Origin: Pedobacter montanisoli | GTDB lineage: Bacteria > Bacteroidota > Bacteroidia > Sphingobacteriales > Sphingobacteriaceae | Length of the DNA: 64,000 nt | NCBI RefSeq assembly: GCF_022809115.1 | Contig: NZ_JALGBH010000001.1 | Coordinates: 62,001-126,000 of the forward strand | Direction: 5' to 3' | Shown here: positions 44,815-53,817 of the stretch, in pieces | Position numbering within the stretch: the stretch's first letter is position 1 | Layout of the letters: each line of letters begins with the position of its first letter | Position numbers and translations under genes: made by a program | Notes under the pieces: model-generated | Seen by the model: the letters and a program-made list of their open reading frames with translations, nothing else | What the model was told of the DNA's origin: nothing | Database searches by the model: none

Positions 44815-46515
44815 ATGAACATAAATACAAACCTTAAAGCAGAAAACACTTACGATGCCATTGTTGTAGGCTCAGGGATAAGTGGTGGTTGGGCAGCAAA
44901 AGAACTTACAGAAAAGGGATTAAAAGTATTACTCTTAGAAAGGGGAATGAATATCGAGCACGTAAAAGATTACGATGCTGCAATGAAAAACCCTTGGGAT
45001 ATTAAACATGCCGGTCGTCTTACCGAAGAGATGAAAAGTACGCACCCGGTACAAATGAGGGATTATCCTTATAATGAAGCTACCGAAAAATGGTGGGTTA
45101 ACGATTTGGAATGTCCTTATACAGAAGTAAAAAGATTTGATTGGTACCGCGGTTTTCACGTTGGTGGTAAATCATTGATGTGGGGCAGGCAGAGTTACCG
45201 TTTGAGTGATCATAATTTTGAAGATAATGCAAGAGATGGTCACGGAATAGACTGGCCTATCCGCTATAAAGACCTGGCAAAATGGTACGATTATGCCGAG
45301 CGTTTTGCAGGCATTAGCGGTCAGGCAGAAAACTGGCCTCTCCTTCCCGATGGGCAGTTTCTCCCTCCAATGCAGTTAAACTGTGTAGAAAAAAGTGTTA
45401 AAGCACGTATAGAAGAACGTTATAACAAGCAAAGAATAATGACCATTGGTCGTGTGGCCAACCTTACGGTTCCGCATAAAGGAAGAGGCAGCTGCCAATA
45501 CCGAAATCTATGCAGTAGAGGTTGTCCGTTTGGTGCTTATTTTAGTACGCAGTCTTCTACACTGCCAGCCGCAATGGATACAGGCAGATTAACTTTAAGA
45601 CCTTACTCTATTGTAAATCATATCATTTACGACAAAGACACTAAAAAAGCTAAAGGTGTAATGGTTATTGATGCCGAAACCAATAAAAGCATGGAATTCT
45701 ATGCCAAACTGGTTTTTGTAAACGGCTCAACTTTGGGTACTACATTTATCTTGCTTAACTCTACTTCAGATGCGCATCCAAATGGTTTGGGTAATGCAAG
45801 CGGTCAATTAGGCCACAATTTAATGGATCACCATTTCCGTTGTGGTGCCAGTGGCGAGGCCGAAGGCTTTGACAACAAATATACCTATGGCCGCAGGGCA
45901 AACGGTATTTATGTTCCGCGTTACCAGAATTTTGGAAACGATAAACGCGATTATTTAAGAGGATTTGGTTACCAGGGAGGCGCTAGCCGCCAAAACTGGC
46001 AGCGTGATGTAGCCGAATTATCATTTGGCGCAGGCTTAAAAGAAAAAATGACCAAACCAGGCAAATGGACCATGGGCTTAGGCGGATTTGGCGAAATGCT
46101 TCCTTATTACGAGAACAGGGTTTATATTGACCATTCTAAAAAAGACAAATGGGGTCAGCCGGTATTGGCCATAGATTGCGAATACAAAGAGAACGAAAAG
46201 AAAATGCGTATTGATATGATGAACGATGCTGCCGAAATGCTTGAAGCAGCCGGTATCAAAAATATCAAAACCTATGATAATGGTTGTTATCCTGGTATGG
46301 CTATCCACGAAATGGGTACCGCAAGAATGGGTAAAGATCCTAAAGAGTCTGTTCTTAACGAATGGAACCAAATGCACGAGGTTAAGAACGTATTTGTTAC
46401 CGATGGCTCATGTATGCCTTCTATTGGTTGTCAAAACCCATCATTAACATTTATGGCATTAACTGCCCGTGCTGCAGACTATGCAGTTAAAGAACTTAAA
46501 AAAGGTAACCTGTAA
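44815..46515 (+). CDS. GMC-family FAD-dependent sugar dehydrogenase
   Basis: This 566-residue flavoprotein has the FAD motif VVGSGISGGWAAKEL (from about residue 16), GFHVGGKSLMWGRQSYR, and the C-terminal GMC part with IHEMGTARMG and GCQNPSLTFMALTARAA, whose His and Asn form the active site. A cysteine cluster, CQYRNLCSRGCPFGA near residue 228, could hold an iron-sulfur centre as in related membrane-linked sugar dehydrogenases. With the Tat hitch-hiker and the cytochrome it probably oxidises glycosides at C3 in the periplasm. A terminator-like hairpin follows the stop. Confidence 0.9.
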   Translation: MNINTNLKAENTYDAIVVGSGISGGWAAKELTEKGLKVLLLERGMNIEHVKDYDAAMKNPWDIKHAGRLTEEMKSTHPVQMRDYPYNEATEKWWVNDLECPYTEVKRFDWYRGFHVGGKSLMWGRQSYRLSDHNFEDNARDGHGIDWPIRYKDLAKWYDYAERFAGISGQAENWPLLPDGQFLPPMQLNCVEKSVKARIEERYNKQRIMTIGRVANLTVPHKGRGSCQYRNLCSRGCPFGAYFSTQSSTLPAAMDTGRLTLRPYSIVNHIIYDKDTKKAKGVMVIDAETNKSMEFYAKLVFVNGSTLGTTFILLNSTSDAHPNGLGNASGQLGHNLMDHHFRCGASGEAEGFDNKYTYGRRANGIYVPRYQNFGNDKRDYLRGFGYQGGASRQNWQRDVAELSFGAGLKEKMTKPGKWTMGLGGFGEMLPYYENRVYIDHSKKDKWGQPVLAIDCEYKENEKKMRIDMMNDAAEMLEAAGIKNIKTYDNGCYPGMAIHEMGTARMGKDPKESVLNEWNQMHEVKNVFVTDGSCMPSIGCQNPSLTFMALTARAADYAVKELKKGNL

Positions 46516-46531
46516 AAGCTAAAAGCAGAGG

Positions 46532-46569
46532 GCTTAAAGCGGGTATTATCCGGCTTTAAGCTTTTCGTT
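46532..46569 (+). terminator. Internal terminator or attenuator after the dehydrogenase gene
   Basis: GCTTAAAGCGGG (46532-46543) pairs with CCGGCTTTAAGC (46550-46561), one mismatch, six-base loop, followed by TTTTCGTTTT. It lies in the 72-nt gap between the GMC gene and the next gene, so it may reduce read-through into the rest of the cluster. Part of it resembles the repeat at 3803-3950. Confidence 0.6.
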
Positions 46570-46587
46570 TTAGACTTTAAGCTAAAT

Positions 46588-47742
46588 ATGAGACAAAAAA
46601 TAAGAATGGGCATGATTGGTGGTGGCAGAAATGCTTTTATAGGCGCTGTTCACCGCATGGCTGCTAACTTAGATGGATTAATAGAATTATGTTGCGGGGC
46701 TTTAAGTTCTAACCCTGAAAACGCAAAAATATCGGGAAGAGCGTTATTTCTTCCCGAAAACAGGATATATGGCAGTTACGAAGAAATGATAGAAAAAGAA
46801 CGTAACCTGCCTGAACATGAAAGAATGCAGTTTGTGAGTATTGTTACCCCTAACCACAAACACTTTGAACCAGCTATGCTGGCTTTATCAAACGGCTTTC
46901 ATGTATTGATCGATAAACCCGTTGCCTTCAGCCTTGCAGAAGCAAAAGCTTTACAGCAAAAAGTGAAGGAAACAGGTTTACAGCTCTGCCTTACCCACAC
47001 TTACTCGGGTTACCCCATGGTAAAACAGGCAAAGCAGATGGTAGCCAATGGCGATTTTGGTAAAATCAGAAAAATCTGCGTATTGTATCCGCAGGGCTGG
47101 TTAAGCGAAAGCACAGATGATCACAACAAACAAGCCGCCTGGCGCACCGATCCTTCAAAAAGTGGAATCAGTGGTTGTATGGGCGATATAGGTACGCATG
47201 CTGCCCATTTAGCAGAATACATATCTGGCTTAAAAATCACCAAACTCTGTGCAGACCTGAACATTGTAGTTGAAGGAAGAAAGTTAGACGACGACGGTAA
47301 CATCCTGCTAAAATTTGACAATGGTGCCAACGGCATATTAATGGCTTCGCAAATTGCCGCCGGAGAAGAAAATGCGCTGAAAATTTCGGTGTATGGCGAA
47401 AAAGGAAGCTTAGAATGGCATCAGATGGACCCTAACAATTTAATGGTACGTTGGTTAGATCAACCTATGCAAATCTATAGAACAGGAAATGCCTACCTAT
47501 TGGATATCGCAAAGCAAAACACACGTACACCATCCGGCCATCCCGAAGGCTACCTAGAAGCCTTCGCCAACATTTATAAAAACTTTGCTTTAACCTTAAA
47601 CGCCTTACAAAACCAAGAAAAGCCTCTGCCTCAACATTTAGATTTTCCAGATATAGAAGATGGCGTAAGAGGAATGGCCTTTATTGAAAATGTGGTTGCT
47701 TCAGGCAAATCAGATTTAAAATGGCACAATTTTGAGATATAA
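46588..47742 (+). CDS. Gfo/Idh/MocA-family oxidoreductase (cytoplasmic)
   Basis: This 384-residue protein has the N-terminal Rossmann motif GMIGGGRNAFIG (residues 8-19), the family signature FHVLIDKPVAFSLAEAKAL with the catalytic Lys (about residue 111), and a C-terminal dimer domain with SGCMGDIGTHAAHLAEYISG. It lacks a signal peptide. In known 3-keto-glycoside pathways such enzymes interconvert hydroxyl and keto sugars with bound NAD. It is followed by the isomerase gene after 3 nt. Confidence 0.93.
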   Translation: MRQKIRMGMIGGGRNAFIGAVHRMAANLDGLIELCCGALSSNPENAKISGRALFLPENRIYGSYEEMIEKERNLPEHERMQFVSIVTPNHKHFEPAMLALSNGFHVLIDKPVAFSLAEAKALQQKVKETGLQLCLTHTYSGYPMVKQAKQMVANGDFGKIRKICVLYPQGWLSESTDDHNKQAAWRTDPSKSGISGCMGDIGTHAAHLAEYISGLKITKLCADLNIVVEGRKLDDDGNILLKFDNGANGILMASQIAAGEENALKISVYGEKGSLEWHQMDPNNLMVRWLDQPMQIYRTGNAYLLDIAKQNTRTPSGHPEGYLEAFANIYKNFALTLNALQNQEKPLPQHLDFPDIEDGVRGMAFIENVVASGKSDLKWHNFEI

Positions 47743-47745
47743 GAC

Positions 47746-48801
47746 ATGAAAACCATACAAGGACCCGCAGTATTTTTAGCCCAGTTCATTAGCGACGAAG
47801 CTCCTTTTAATTCATTAGACTCTATTTGTAAGTGGGCGGCCGATTTAGGTTTTAAAGGTATTCAGATGCCTACTTTAGATCCGCGCTTTATAGATCTGAA
47901 ACTGGCAGCCGAAAGCAAAACCTATGCTGATGAGTTAACCGGGAAGGTTGCTGCTCACGGATTAAAAATATCCGAGTTATCTACGCATTTACAAGGACAG
48001 CTTATTGCTGTACATCCAGCTTACAACGAGCTTTTTGATGCATTTGCTGCACCAGAAGTAAAAAATAATCCTAAAGCACGCACCGAGTGGGCTGTGCAAC
48101 AACTTAAATATGCAGCTAAAGCTTCTCAAAATTTAGGGTTAAAAGCACATGCTACTTTTAGTGGTTCTTTATTGTGGCAGTTTTTTCATCCTTGGCCGCA
48201 GCGCCCTGAAGGTTTGGTTGACGAAGCTTTTACTGAACTGGCCAAACGCTGGCTTCCAGTATTGAACGAGTTTGATGAATGTGGCGTAGATGTATGCTAT
48301 GAAATCCACCCTGGCGAAGATCTTTTTGATGGCATTACTTATGAAATGTTCTTAGAAAAAGTGAACCAGCACCCTCGTGCCTGCTTGTTATATGATCCCT
48401 CTCATTTTGTACTTCAACAGTTAGACTATATTCAATACATCGATTTTTATCATGAACGCATTAAAGCCTTCCACGTTAAAGATGCTGAATTTAATCCAAC
48501 AGGTAAACAAGGTACGTTTGGGGGCTATCAAAGCTGGCTGAACAGAGCGGGCAGGTACCGCTCACCAGGCGACGGACAGGTAGATTTCAAAACCATTTTC
48601 AGCAAACTAACTCAATATGATTTTGAAGGTTGGGCTGTAATGGAATGGGAATGTTGCCTTAAAAATCAGGAAGACGGAGCCAGAGAAGGTGCCGAGTTTA
48701 TTAAAAAGCATATCATCAATGTAACACATAAAGCATTTGATGATTTTGCTGCAACCAATGCCGACGATAACCTTAACAAAAAAGTATTAGGCTTATTATA
48801 A
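47746..48801 (+). CDS. TIM-barrel sugar isomerase/epimerase (cytoplasmic)
   Basis: This 351-residue protein is of the xylose-isomerase-like TIM-barrel family (AP_endonuc_2). Likely metal ligands are in VCYEIHPGEDL (Glu), LLYDPSHF (Asp/His), IKAFHVKDAEF (His) and AVMEWECC (Glu). It probably isomerises or epimerises a keto sugar produced by the adjacent oxidoreductase. There is no signal peptide. The start is 3 nt from the upstream stop. Confidence 0.92.
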   Translation: MKTIQGPAVFLAQFISDEAPFNSLDSICKWAADLGFKGIQMPTLDPRFIDLKLAAESKTYADELTGKVAAHGLKISELSTHLQGQLIAVHPAYNELFDAFAAPEVKNNPKARTEWAVQQLKYAAKASQNLGLKAHATFSGSLLWQFFHPWPQRPEGLVDEAFTELAKRWLPVLNEFDECGVDVCYEIHPGEDLFDGITYEMFLEKVNQHPRACLLYDPSHFVLQQLDYIQYIDFYHERIKAFHVKDAEFNPTGKQGTFGGYQSWLNRAGRYRSPGDGQVDFKTIFSKLTQYDFEGWAVMEWECCLKNQEDGAREGAEFIKKHIINVTHKAFDDFAATNADDNLNKKVLGLL

Positions 48802-48844
48802 ATTAATTTTTTGCTCCTATATTTAACTAACAAAACTAACACAC

Positions 48845-49228
48845 ATGAAAAAGAGATTTTTAATAGTAGGAACCGTAGTTTTATTTGCCGTATCCTTTAC
48901 CAAAGCAGATAGTAAGGCTAAAACTGAACCAGATAGCCCAAACCCGGCTATTAATATTACTCCAGTACAAATGACAGGAGGAGAATTGCTAATTGCAAAA
49001 GCAGATTGCATTGGCTGTCACCATAAAACAAATAAACTAATTGGACCTTCTTATACCGATGTGGCAAAAAAATATGCTAACAACGAAAAGAACATCAGTT
49101 ATCTGGCCGATAAAATCATTAAAGGCGGTTCAGGTGTTTGGGGAAAAATACCGATGACCCCTCACGCAAAAATTACTAATGCAGATGCAAAACTGATGGC
49201 AAAATATATTTTGTCATTAAAAAAATAA
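48845..49228 (+). CDS. Small c-type cytochrome
   Basis: This 127-residue protein has an N-terminal signal (RFLIVGTVVLFAVSFTKA) and a single haem motif CIGCH (about residues 56-60), with the axial Met probably in GKIPMTPH. It is class-I-like and periplasmic. In this cluster it probably takes electrons from the GMC dehydrogenase, completing the three-part layout (catalytic, hitch-hiker, cytochrome) known for periplasmic glucoside dehydrogenases. Confidence 0.92.
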   Translation: MKKRFLIVGTVVLFAVSFTKADSKAKTEPDSPNPAINITPVQMTGGELLIAKADCIGCHHKTNKLIGPSYTDVAKKYANNEKNISYLADKIIKGGSGVWGKIPMTPHAKITNADAKLMAKYILSLKK

Positions 49229-49256
49229 ACATAATCAACCAAAACCTATTTAAAGT

Positions 49257-50717
49257 ATGAGCACAGAAACTGACCAAAAATTGGCTCAAAGCAGAAGAAG
49301 TTTTTTGAAAAACAGCGCCATTGCCGGAGCTGCTTTCATGATTGTTCCAAGACACGTTCTGGGAGGTAAAGGCTTTTTAGCACCAAGCGACAGACTTATT
49401 GTTGCCGGGATTGGCGTAGGTGGAAAAGGCGACTCTGATCTGCGCATGATCAGTGAAAGCGGAAAAGCCGACATTGCGTATTTATGTGATGTAGATACCC
49501 GAAGAGCCGCAAACAGCGTTAAACGTTTCCCTAAAGCCAAGTTCTATAAAGACTGGCGTGAAATGTTCGACAAAGAACATAAAAACTTTGATGCCGTTAC
49601 AGTTTCAACTCCAGATCATAACCACGCTATACAGGCGCTTGCTGCTATGCAACTCCGTAAACACGTGTACGTGCAAAAACCACTTACACATGATATTTAC
49701 GAAGCCCGTATTTTAACGGCTGCTGCAAAAAAATACAAGGTAGTAACCCAAATGGGTAATCAAGGTGCTAGTAATGATGGTCCTCGTTTATTGAGAGAAT
49801 GGTATGATGCTGGCTTAATTGGTGATGTACATACCGTTTACGCATGGACAGACCGCCCAGTTTGGCCACAAGGAATAGCATGGTCTAAAACCAGTGCCGA
49901 AGTACCAAAAGAATTAGACTGGGACTTATGGCTGGGTACAGCGCCTTACAAAGATTACGTTGAAAAATTAGTACCTTTTAACTGGAGAGGCTGGTGGGAT
50001 TATGGTACTGGAGCCTTGGGCGATATGGGCTGCCATTTGTTAGAAACACCTTTTAGTGTGCTTAACCTTAAATATGCTACAGAAGTTGAAGCCAGTGTGG
50101 GTTCAGTATATGTAGATGAATTTAAACGCGGTTATTTCCCTGAAAGCTGCCCGCCATCAAGCCATGTTACCTTAAAATTCCCTAAAACAGATAAAACAGC
50201 CGGAGATGTGACCGTACACTGGATGGACGGCGGAATACAACCTACACGTCCTGAAGAATTAGGTGCTGACGAAATGTTTGGAGATGGTGGTAATGGCACC
50301 TTATTTATCGGTACAAAAGGAAAAATGATGAGCAACACTTACGGTGACAAAGCCCGTTTGTTGCCTTTATCGAGAAACGAAAACCTGAATGTTCCGCAAA
50401 AATTTGCCCGTGTACCTAATCAGGCTTCAGGCCATTATGGACAATGGGTTGAAGGATGTATTGCCGGTTATGGTAAAAAAGAACTGAGCTCACCATTTGA
50501 AATTGCCGGTCCATTAACAGAATGTTTACTGATGGCCAATTTAGCTATTCGTGCTGCCGATATACAAAACCTTGATGCAAAAGGTAAAGTGAGTTATCCT
50601 GGTCGTTATAAAAAATTATTATGGGATAACAACCAAATGAAGGTAACCAACTTTGACGATGTAAACCAGTTTGTAAAAAGACAATACAGAAACGGCTGGT
50701 CTTTAGGAGAAAAATAA
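49257..50717 (+). CDS. Gfo/Idh/MocA-family oxidoreductase with Tat signal
   Basis: This 486-residue protein has a twin-arginine leader (SRRSFLKNSAIAGAAFMIVP) and a Rossmann domain with AGIGVGGKGDSDL, then STPDHNHAIQALAAMQLRKHVYVQKPLTHDIYEA with the catalytic Lys in QKP, and GALGDMGCHLLETPF. Being Tat-exported fits a protein that folds around NAD(H) before export. It may regenerate or reduce keto sugars in the periplasm. It follows the cytochrome gene by 28 nt and precedes DUF1080 by 15 nt. Confidence 0.93.
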   Translation: MSTETDQKLAQSRRSFLKNSAIAGAAFMIVPRHVLGGKGFLAPSDRLIVAGIGVGGKGDSDLRMISESGKADIAYLCDVDTRRAANSVKRFPKAKFYKDWREMFDKEHKNFDAVTVSTPDHNHAIQALAAMQLRKHVYVQKPLTHDIYEARILTAAAKKYKVVTQMGNQGASNDGPRLLREWYDAGLIGDVHTVYAWTDRPVWPQGIAWSKTSAEVPKELDWDLWLGTAPYKDYVEKLVPFNWRGWWDYGTGALGDMGCHLLETPFSVLNLKYATEVEASVGSVYVDEFKRGYFPESCPPSSHVTLKFPKTDKTAGDVTVHWMDGGIQPTRPEELGADEMFGDGGNGTLFIGTKGKMMSNTYGDKARLLPLSRNENLNVPQKFARVPNQASGHYGQWVEGCIAGYGKKELSSPFEIAGPLTECLLMANLAIRAADIQNLDAKGKVSYPGRYKKLLWDNNQMKVTNFDDVNQFVKRQYRNGWSLGEK

Positions 50718-50732
50718 TATCAAATTAAACAG

Positions 50733-51422
50733 ATGAAAAAATATATCACAACTTTTATACTTTTTACAGCCTTAGGCTCAGCAACATTTGCACAAAAAGC
50801 TGAAAAAGGATTTAAAGCCATTTTTGATGGCAAAACCACAAAAGGCTGGCATACTTACGGAAAAGATTTTGCAGGCAAAGGCTGGACCGTAGAAGACGGT
50901 GCCATTCACTTTGATCCTAAAGCCAAAAATAACGATGGCGGCGACCTGGTTACAGACAATGAATACAGCAATTTCCATTTAAAATTAGAATGGAAAGTAG
51001 CTCCTAAATCAAACAGCGGTATCATTTTTTATGTACATGAAGACCCTGCAAAATACAAGCAAACTTATCTTACAGGGCCTGAAATGCAGGTTTTGGACAA
51101 TGAAGGCCATCCTGATGGTAAAATAACCAAACACCGTGCAGGCGATTTGTATGACATGGTAAAAAGCAGTAGCGAGCCCGTAAAACCTGTTGGCGAATGG
51201 AACGAGGCAGAGATTATTTCAGACAAAGGAAACCTTACTTTGATCCTAAATGGCGTTGCCGTAGTAAAAACAACTTTATGGGATGATAACTGGAAAAATC
51301 TGATCGCTGGCAGCAAATTTGCAAAATGGGAAGGTTTTGGAACCTATAAAACCGGAAAAATCGCTTTACAGGACCACGGCGATGAGGTATGGTACCGCAA
51401 CATCAGAATTAAAAAACTATAA
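50733..51422 (+). CDS. DUF1080 3-keto-glycoside hydrolase/lyase-type protein, secreted
   Basis: This 229-residue protein has a signal peptide (MKKYITTFILFTALGSATFAQ) and a DUF1080 domain: KAIFDGKTTKGWHTYGKDFAGKGWTVEDGAIHFD, FHLKLEWKVAPKSNSGIIFYVHED, PEMQVLDNEGHPDGK, HRAGDLYDM and IALQDHGDEVWYRNIRIKKL. Characterised relatives cleave 3-keto-glucosides, including by a 1,2-lyase mechanism. Placed between two oxidoreductases and a permease, it probably splits the oxidised glycoside in the periplasm. Confidence 0.92.
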   Translation: MKKYITTFILFTALGSATFAQKAEKGFKAIFDGKTTKGWHTYGKDFAGKGWTVEDGAIHFDPKAKNNDGGDLVTDNEYSNFHLKLEWKVAPKSNSGIIFYVHEDPAKYKQTYLTGPEMQVLDNEGHPDGKITKHRAGDLYDMVKSSSEPVKPVGEWNEAEIISDKGNLTLILNGVAVVKTTLWDDNWKNLIAGSKFAKWEGFGTYKTGKIALQDHGDEVWYRNIRIKKL

Positions 51423-51428
51423 AAACCT

Positions 51429-51463
51429 AAAAGTGTATTGCTCAAAAGCCTTACACTTTTTTA
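51429..51463 (+). terminator. Stem-loop with T-run between DUF1080 and permease genes
   Basis: AAAAGTGTA (51429-51437) pairs with TACACTTTT (51452-51460), 14-base loop, followed by two more T. It lies 6 nt after the DUF1080 stop inside the cluster and may attenuate or mark a transcript end. The 59-nt gap is longer than most gaps in the cluster. Confidence 0.5.
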
Positions 51464-51481
51464 CTAAAAACCTAAACGAAC

Positions 51482-52714
51482 ATGAATACTACTATACGCT
51501 TTAAACTGTCATTTATGATGTTCCTCGAATTTTTTATTTGGGGAGGATGGTTTGTAACCCTTGGTACATTTCTGGATAAAAATCTTACGGCTTCAGGGCC
51601 TGAGATCGGTGCCGTATTTTCTACCCAGTCATGGGGTGCAATTATTGCTCCGTTCATTATCGGTTTAATAGCCGATAGGTATTTTAATGCCGAAAGAATA
51701 TTAGGTATTTTACATATCATAGGTGCCATATTAATGTACCAGATGTACAACGCAACCAATATTTCGGTGTTTTACCCTTATGTATTTGGCTATATGGTAC
51801 TGTATATGCCTACTTTAGCATTGGTAAACTCGGTTTCTTTTAACCAGATGGGCGATCCCGAAAAAGAGTTTTCAAGTATCAGAATTTGGGGAACTCTTGG
51901 TTGGATTTTCGCAGGTGTGCTTATCAGCTACTTTTTTCACTGGGACTCACAAGCATCAACTGCAAACGGCGCATTAAAAAACACTTTCTTATTGTCAGCA
52001 ATAGCTTCACTTGTCTTAGGCTTATTTAGTTTTGTTTTACCAAAAACGCCACCTAAAAACCAATCTACAGAAAAAGTAAAGGTGTCTGAAATTTTAGGTT
52101 TAGATGCATTAAAACTACTCAAAGACAAGAACTTTTTGATCTTCTTTATCTCATCAGTATTAATCTGTATTCCTTTAGCTTTTTATTACCAAAATGCCAA
52201 TTTATTTCTTTCTAAGATAGGTGTAGATAATCCAACAGGAAAAATGACCATCGGTCAAGCTTCAGAAGTGTTATTCTTATTGGCAATTCCGGTGTTCTTT
52301 AAAAAATTTGGTTTCAAAAAAACAATCTTAGTAGGTATGCTGGCATGGACAGTAAGATACCTGTTATTTGCTTTTGGTAATGCCGGAGAGCTGAGCTTTA
52401 TGCTTATTTTGGGTATTGCTCTTCATGGCATATGCTATGATTTCTTCTTTGTATCAGGACAAATTTATACCAACTCTAAAGCAGGCGAGAAATTTAAAAG
52501 TTCAGCTCAGGGACTTATTACCCTGGCAACTTATGGCGTAGGTATGCTAATTGGCTTTATTGTTGCTGGACAAATAACCGAAACTTATAAGACCAATGGT
52601 CTTGAAGACTGGAAAATGATATGGACAATTCCGGCTGTTATTGCTGCATTTGTAGCCTTGTTATTTATCCTCTTATTTAAAGATAAAAACAGCACTTCAT
52701 CTCAGCAAAGCTGA
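51482..52714 (+). CDS. MFS permease of the NupG/nucleoside:H+ symporter family
   Basis: This 410-residue protein has 12 membrane helices and the NupG-like N-terminus LSFMMFLEFFIWGGWFVTLGTFL, GAIIAPFIIGLIADRYFNAERILG, FSSIRIWGTLGWIFAG and a second half with HGICYDFFFVSGQIYTN. NupG relatives import nucleosides, but in Bacteroidota such permeases often sit in sugar clusters. Here it probably imports the cleaved (keto) sugar. Confidence 0.9.
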   Translation: MNTTIRFKLSFMMFLEFFIWGGWFVTLGTFLDKNLTASGPEIGAVFSTQSWGAIIAPFIIGLIADRYFNAERILGILHIIGAILMYQMYNATNISVFYPYVFGYMVLYMPTLALVNSVSFNQMGDPEKEFSSIRIWGTLGWIFAGVLISYFFHWDSQASTANGALKNTFLLSAIASLVLGLFSFVLPKTPPKNQSTEKVKVSEILGLDALKLLKDKNFLIFFISSVLICIPLAFYYQNANLFLSKIGVDNPTGKMTIGQASEVLFLLAIPVFFKKFGFKKTILVGMLAWTVRYLLFAFGNAGELSFMLILGIALHGICYDFFFVSGQIYTNSKAGEKFKSSAQGLITLATYGVGMLIGFIVAGQITETYKTNGLEDWKMIWTIPAVIAAFVALLFILLFKDKNSTSSQQS

Positions 52715-52730
52715 TTTATATTGTAGAAGT

Positions 52731-53612
52731 ATGACAAATTCTCGCAGAGACTTTTTAAAAAACGCCATATTTGCTGCTGCAGGCATGGCTGTATTACCAC
52801 AATGGCTAAACGCTACCGAAAAAAAAGGCAAAGCTGTGGGTATCCAATTATATACCTTAAAAGATGTAATCAACAATAACGTTAAAGAAGTTATTGAAAA
52901 TGTAGCAAAAGCCGGTTATGGTGAGGTAGAATCTTATGGTTATGTACCTAAAGGTAAATTCTGGGGGCTTACACCTGTAGAGTTTAAAGCTTTACTGGAT
53001 CAACATGGATTAAAAGCTCCAAGTGGGCACTATGATTTTGAAAACTACATTGAAACAGGGAATCTCGATTCAATTAAGGCTTACATTGACGTAGCCAAAA
53101 CTTTAGATAGTAAATACATTACAGCGCCTTGGCTGGCAACCAAATTGCGCAAAAATGCAGATGATTATAAAGCGATTGCAGAAAAATTAAACACTGCAGG
53201 CGAGCTGGCCAAAAAATCGGGATTGGCCATTGCTTACCATAACCACGATTTTGAATTTAAAACCTTTGATGGTAAAACAGGACTGGAGCTTTTACTGAAC
53301 CAGACCGACCCTAAACTGGTGAGTTTTGAACTGGATTTGTACTGGGCAGAACATGCACAAAACCATCCTTTAGATTTGTTTGTAAAATACCCGGGCAGGT
53401 TTAAAATGTGGCATGTAAAAGACATGAACAAATTAAACCGCAACGATAATACCGAAGTGGGTAATGGTACCATAGACTTTAAACCGATCTTTAAAAAGGC
53501 TGCTGCTTCTGGCATGGAGCACTTCTTTGTAGAGCAGGAAAATAACTATGCGCCTACCATTTACGATTCGATTAAAACAAGTTGCACTTATATTAAAAGC
53601 AAGCTGATTTAA
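52731..53612 (+). CDS. TIM-barrel sugar isomerase/epimerase with Tat-like leader
   Basis: This 293-residue protein starts with NSRRDFLKNAIFAAAGMAVLPQWLNA, a twin-arginine leader, so it is probably exported folded. The barrel shows GIQLYTLKDVI, GYGEVESYGY, GLAIAYHNHDFEF (His/Glu), SFELDLYWAE (Asp), MWHVKDMN and EHFFVEQENNY (final Glu), matching metal-dependent xylose-isomerase-like epimerases. It ends the sugar cluster, 16 nt after the permease stop, and would act on sugars in the periplasm. Confidence 0.92.
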   Translation: MTNSRRDFLKNAIFAAAGMAVLPQWLNATEKKGKAVGIQLYTLKDVINNNVKEVIENVAKAGYGEVESYGYVPKGKFWGLTPVEFKALLDQHGLKAPSGHYDFENYIETGNLDSIKAYIDVAKTLDSKYITAPWLATKLRKNADDYKAIAEKLNTAGELAKKSGLAIAYHNHDFEFKTFDGKTGLELLLNQTDPKLVSFELDLYWAEHAQNHPLDLFVKYPGRFKMWHVKDMNKLNRNDNTEVGNGTIDFKPIFKKAAASGMEHFFVEQENNYAPTIYDSIKTSCTYIKSKLI

Positions 53613-53643
53613 TGTTAGTTCAGTTTAAGCAATCCATTTTTAC

Positions 53644-53810
53644 TGAGGCGATAGCCGTAAATCCCTTCCGTTAAACTTAAAAACCGACCTTGGCTGGTGC
53701 GGTTTGCAATAATTAGCCAAAGCAGATATTTTTTAGCAGCAGGCGCAGTCGGTGGTTTTTGGTCCTTTTTTCATAAAAAGGACTAGGCCCCGCCGGCCAA
53801 TGAGGCGATA
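53644..53810. repeat. Intergenic segment bounded by a 10-bp direct repeat
   Basis: TGAGGCGATA occurs at 53644-53653 and again at 53801-53810. Between them lie a hairpin GTCCTTTTTT/AAAAAGGAC (53762-53783) and a GC-rich GGCCCCGCCGGCC, odd in this AT-rich DNA. It may be an inserted non-coding element with target duplication, or part of another dispersed repeat. It fills most of the gap between the sugar cluster and the YdcF gene. Confidence 0.5.
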
Positions 53811-53817
53811 ATTTAAG

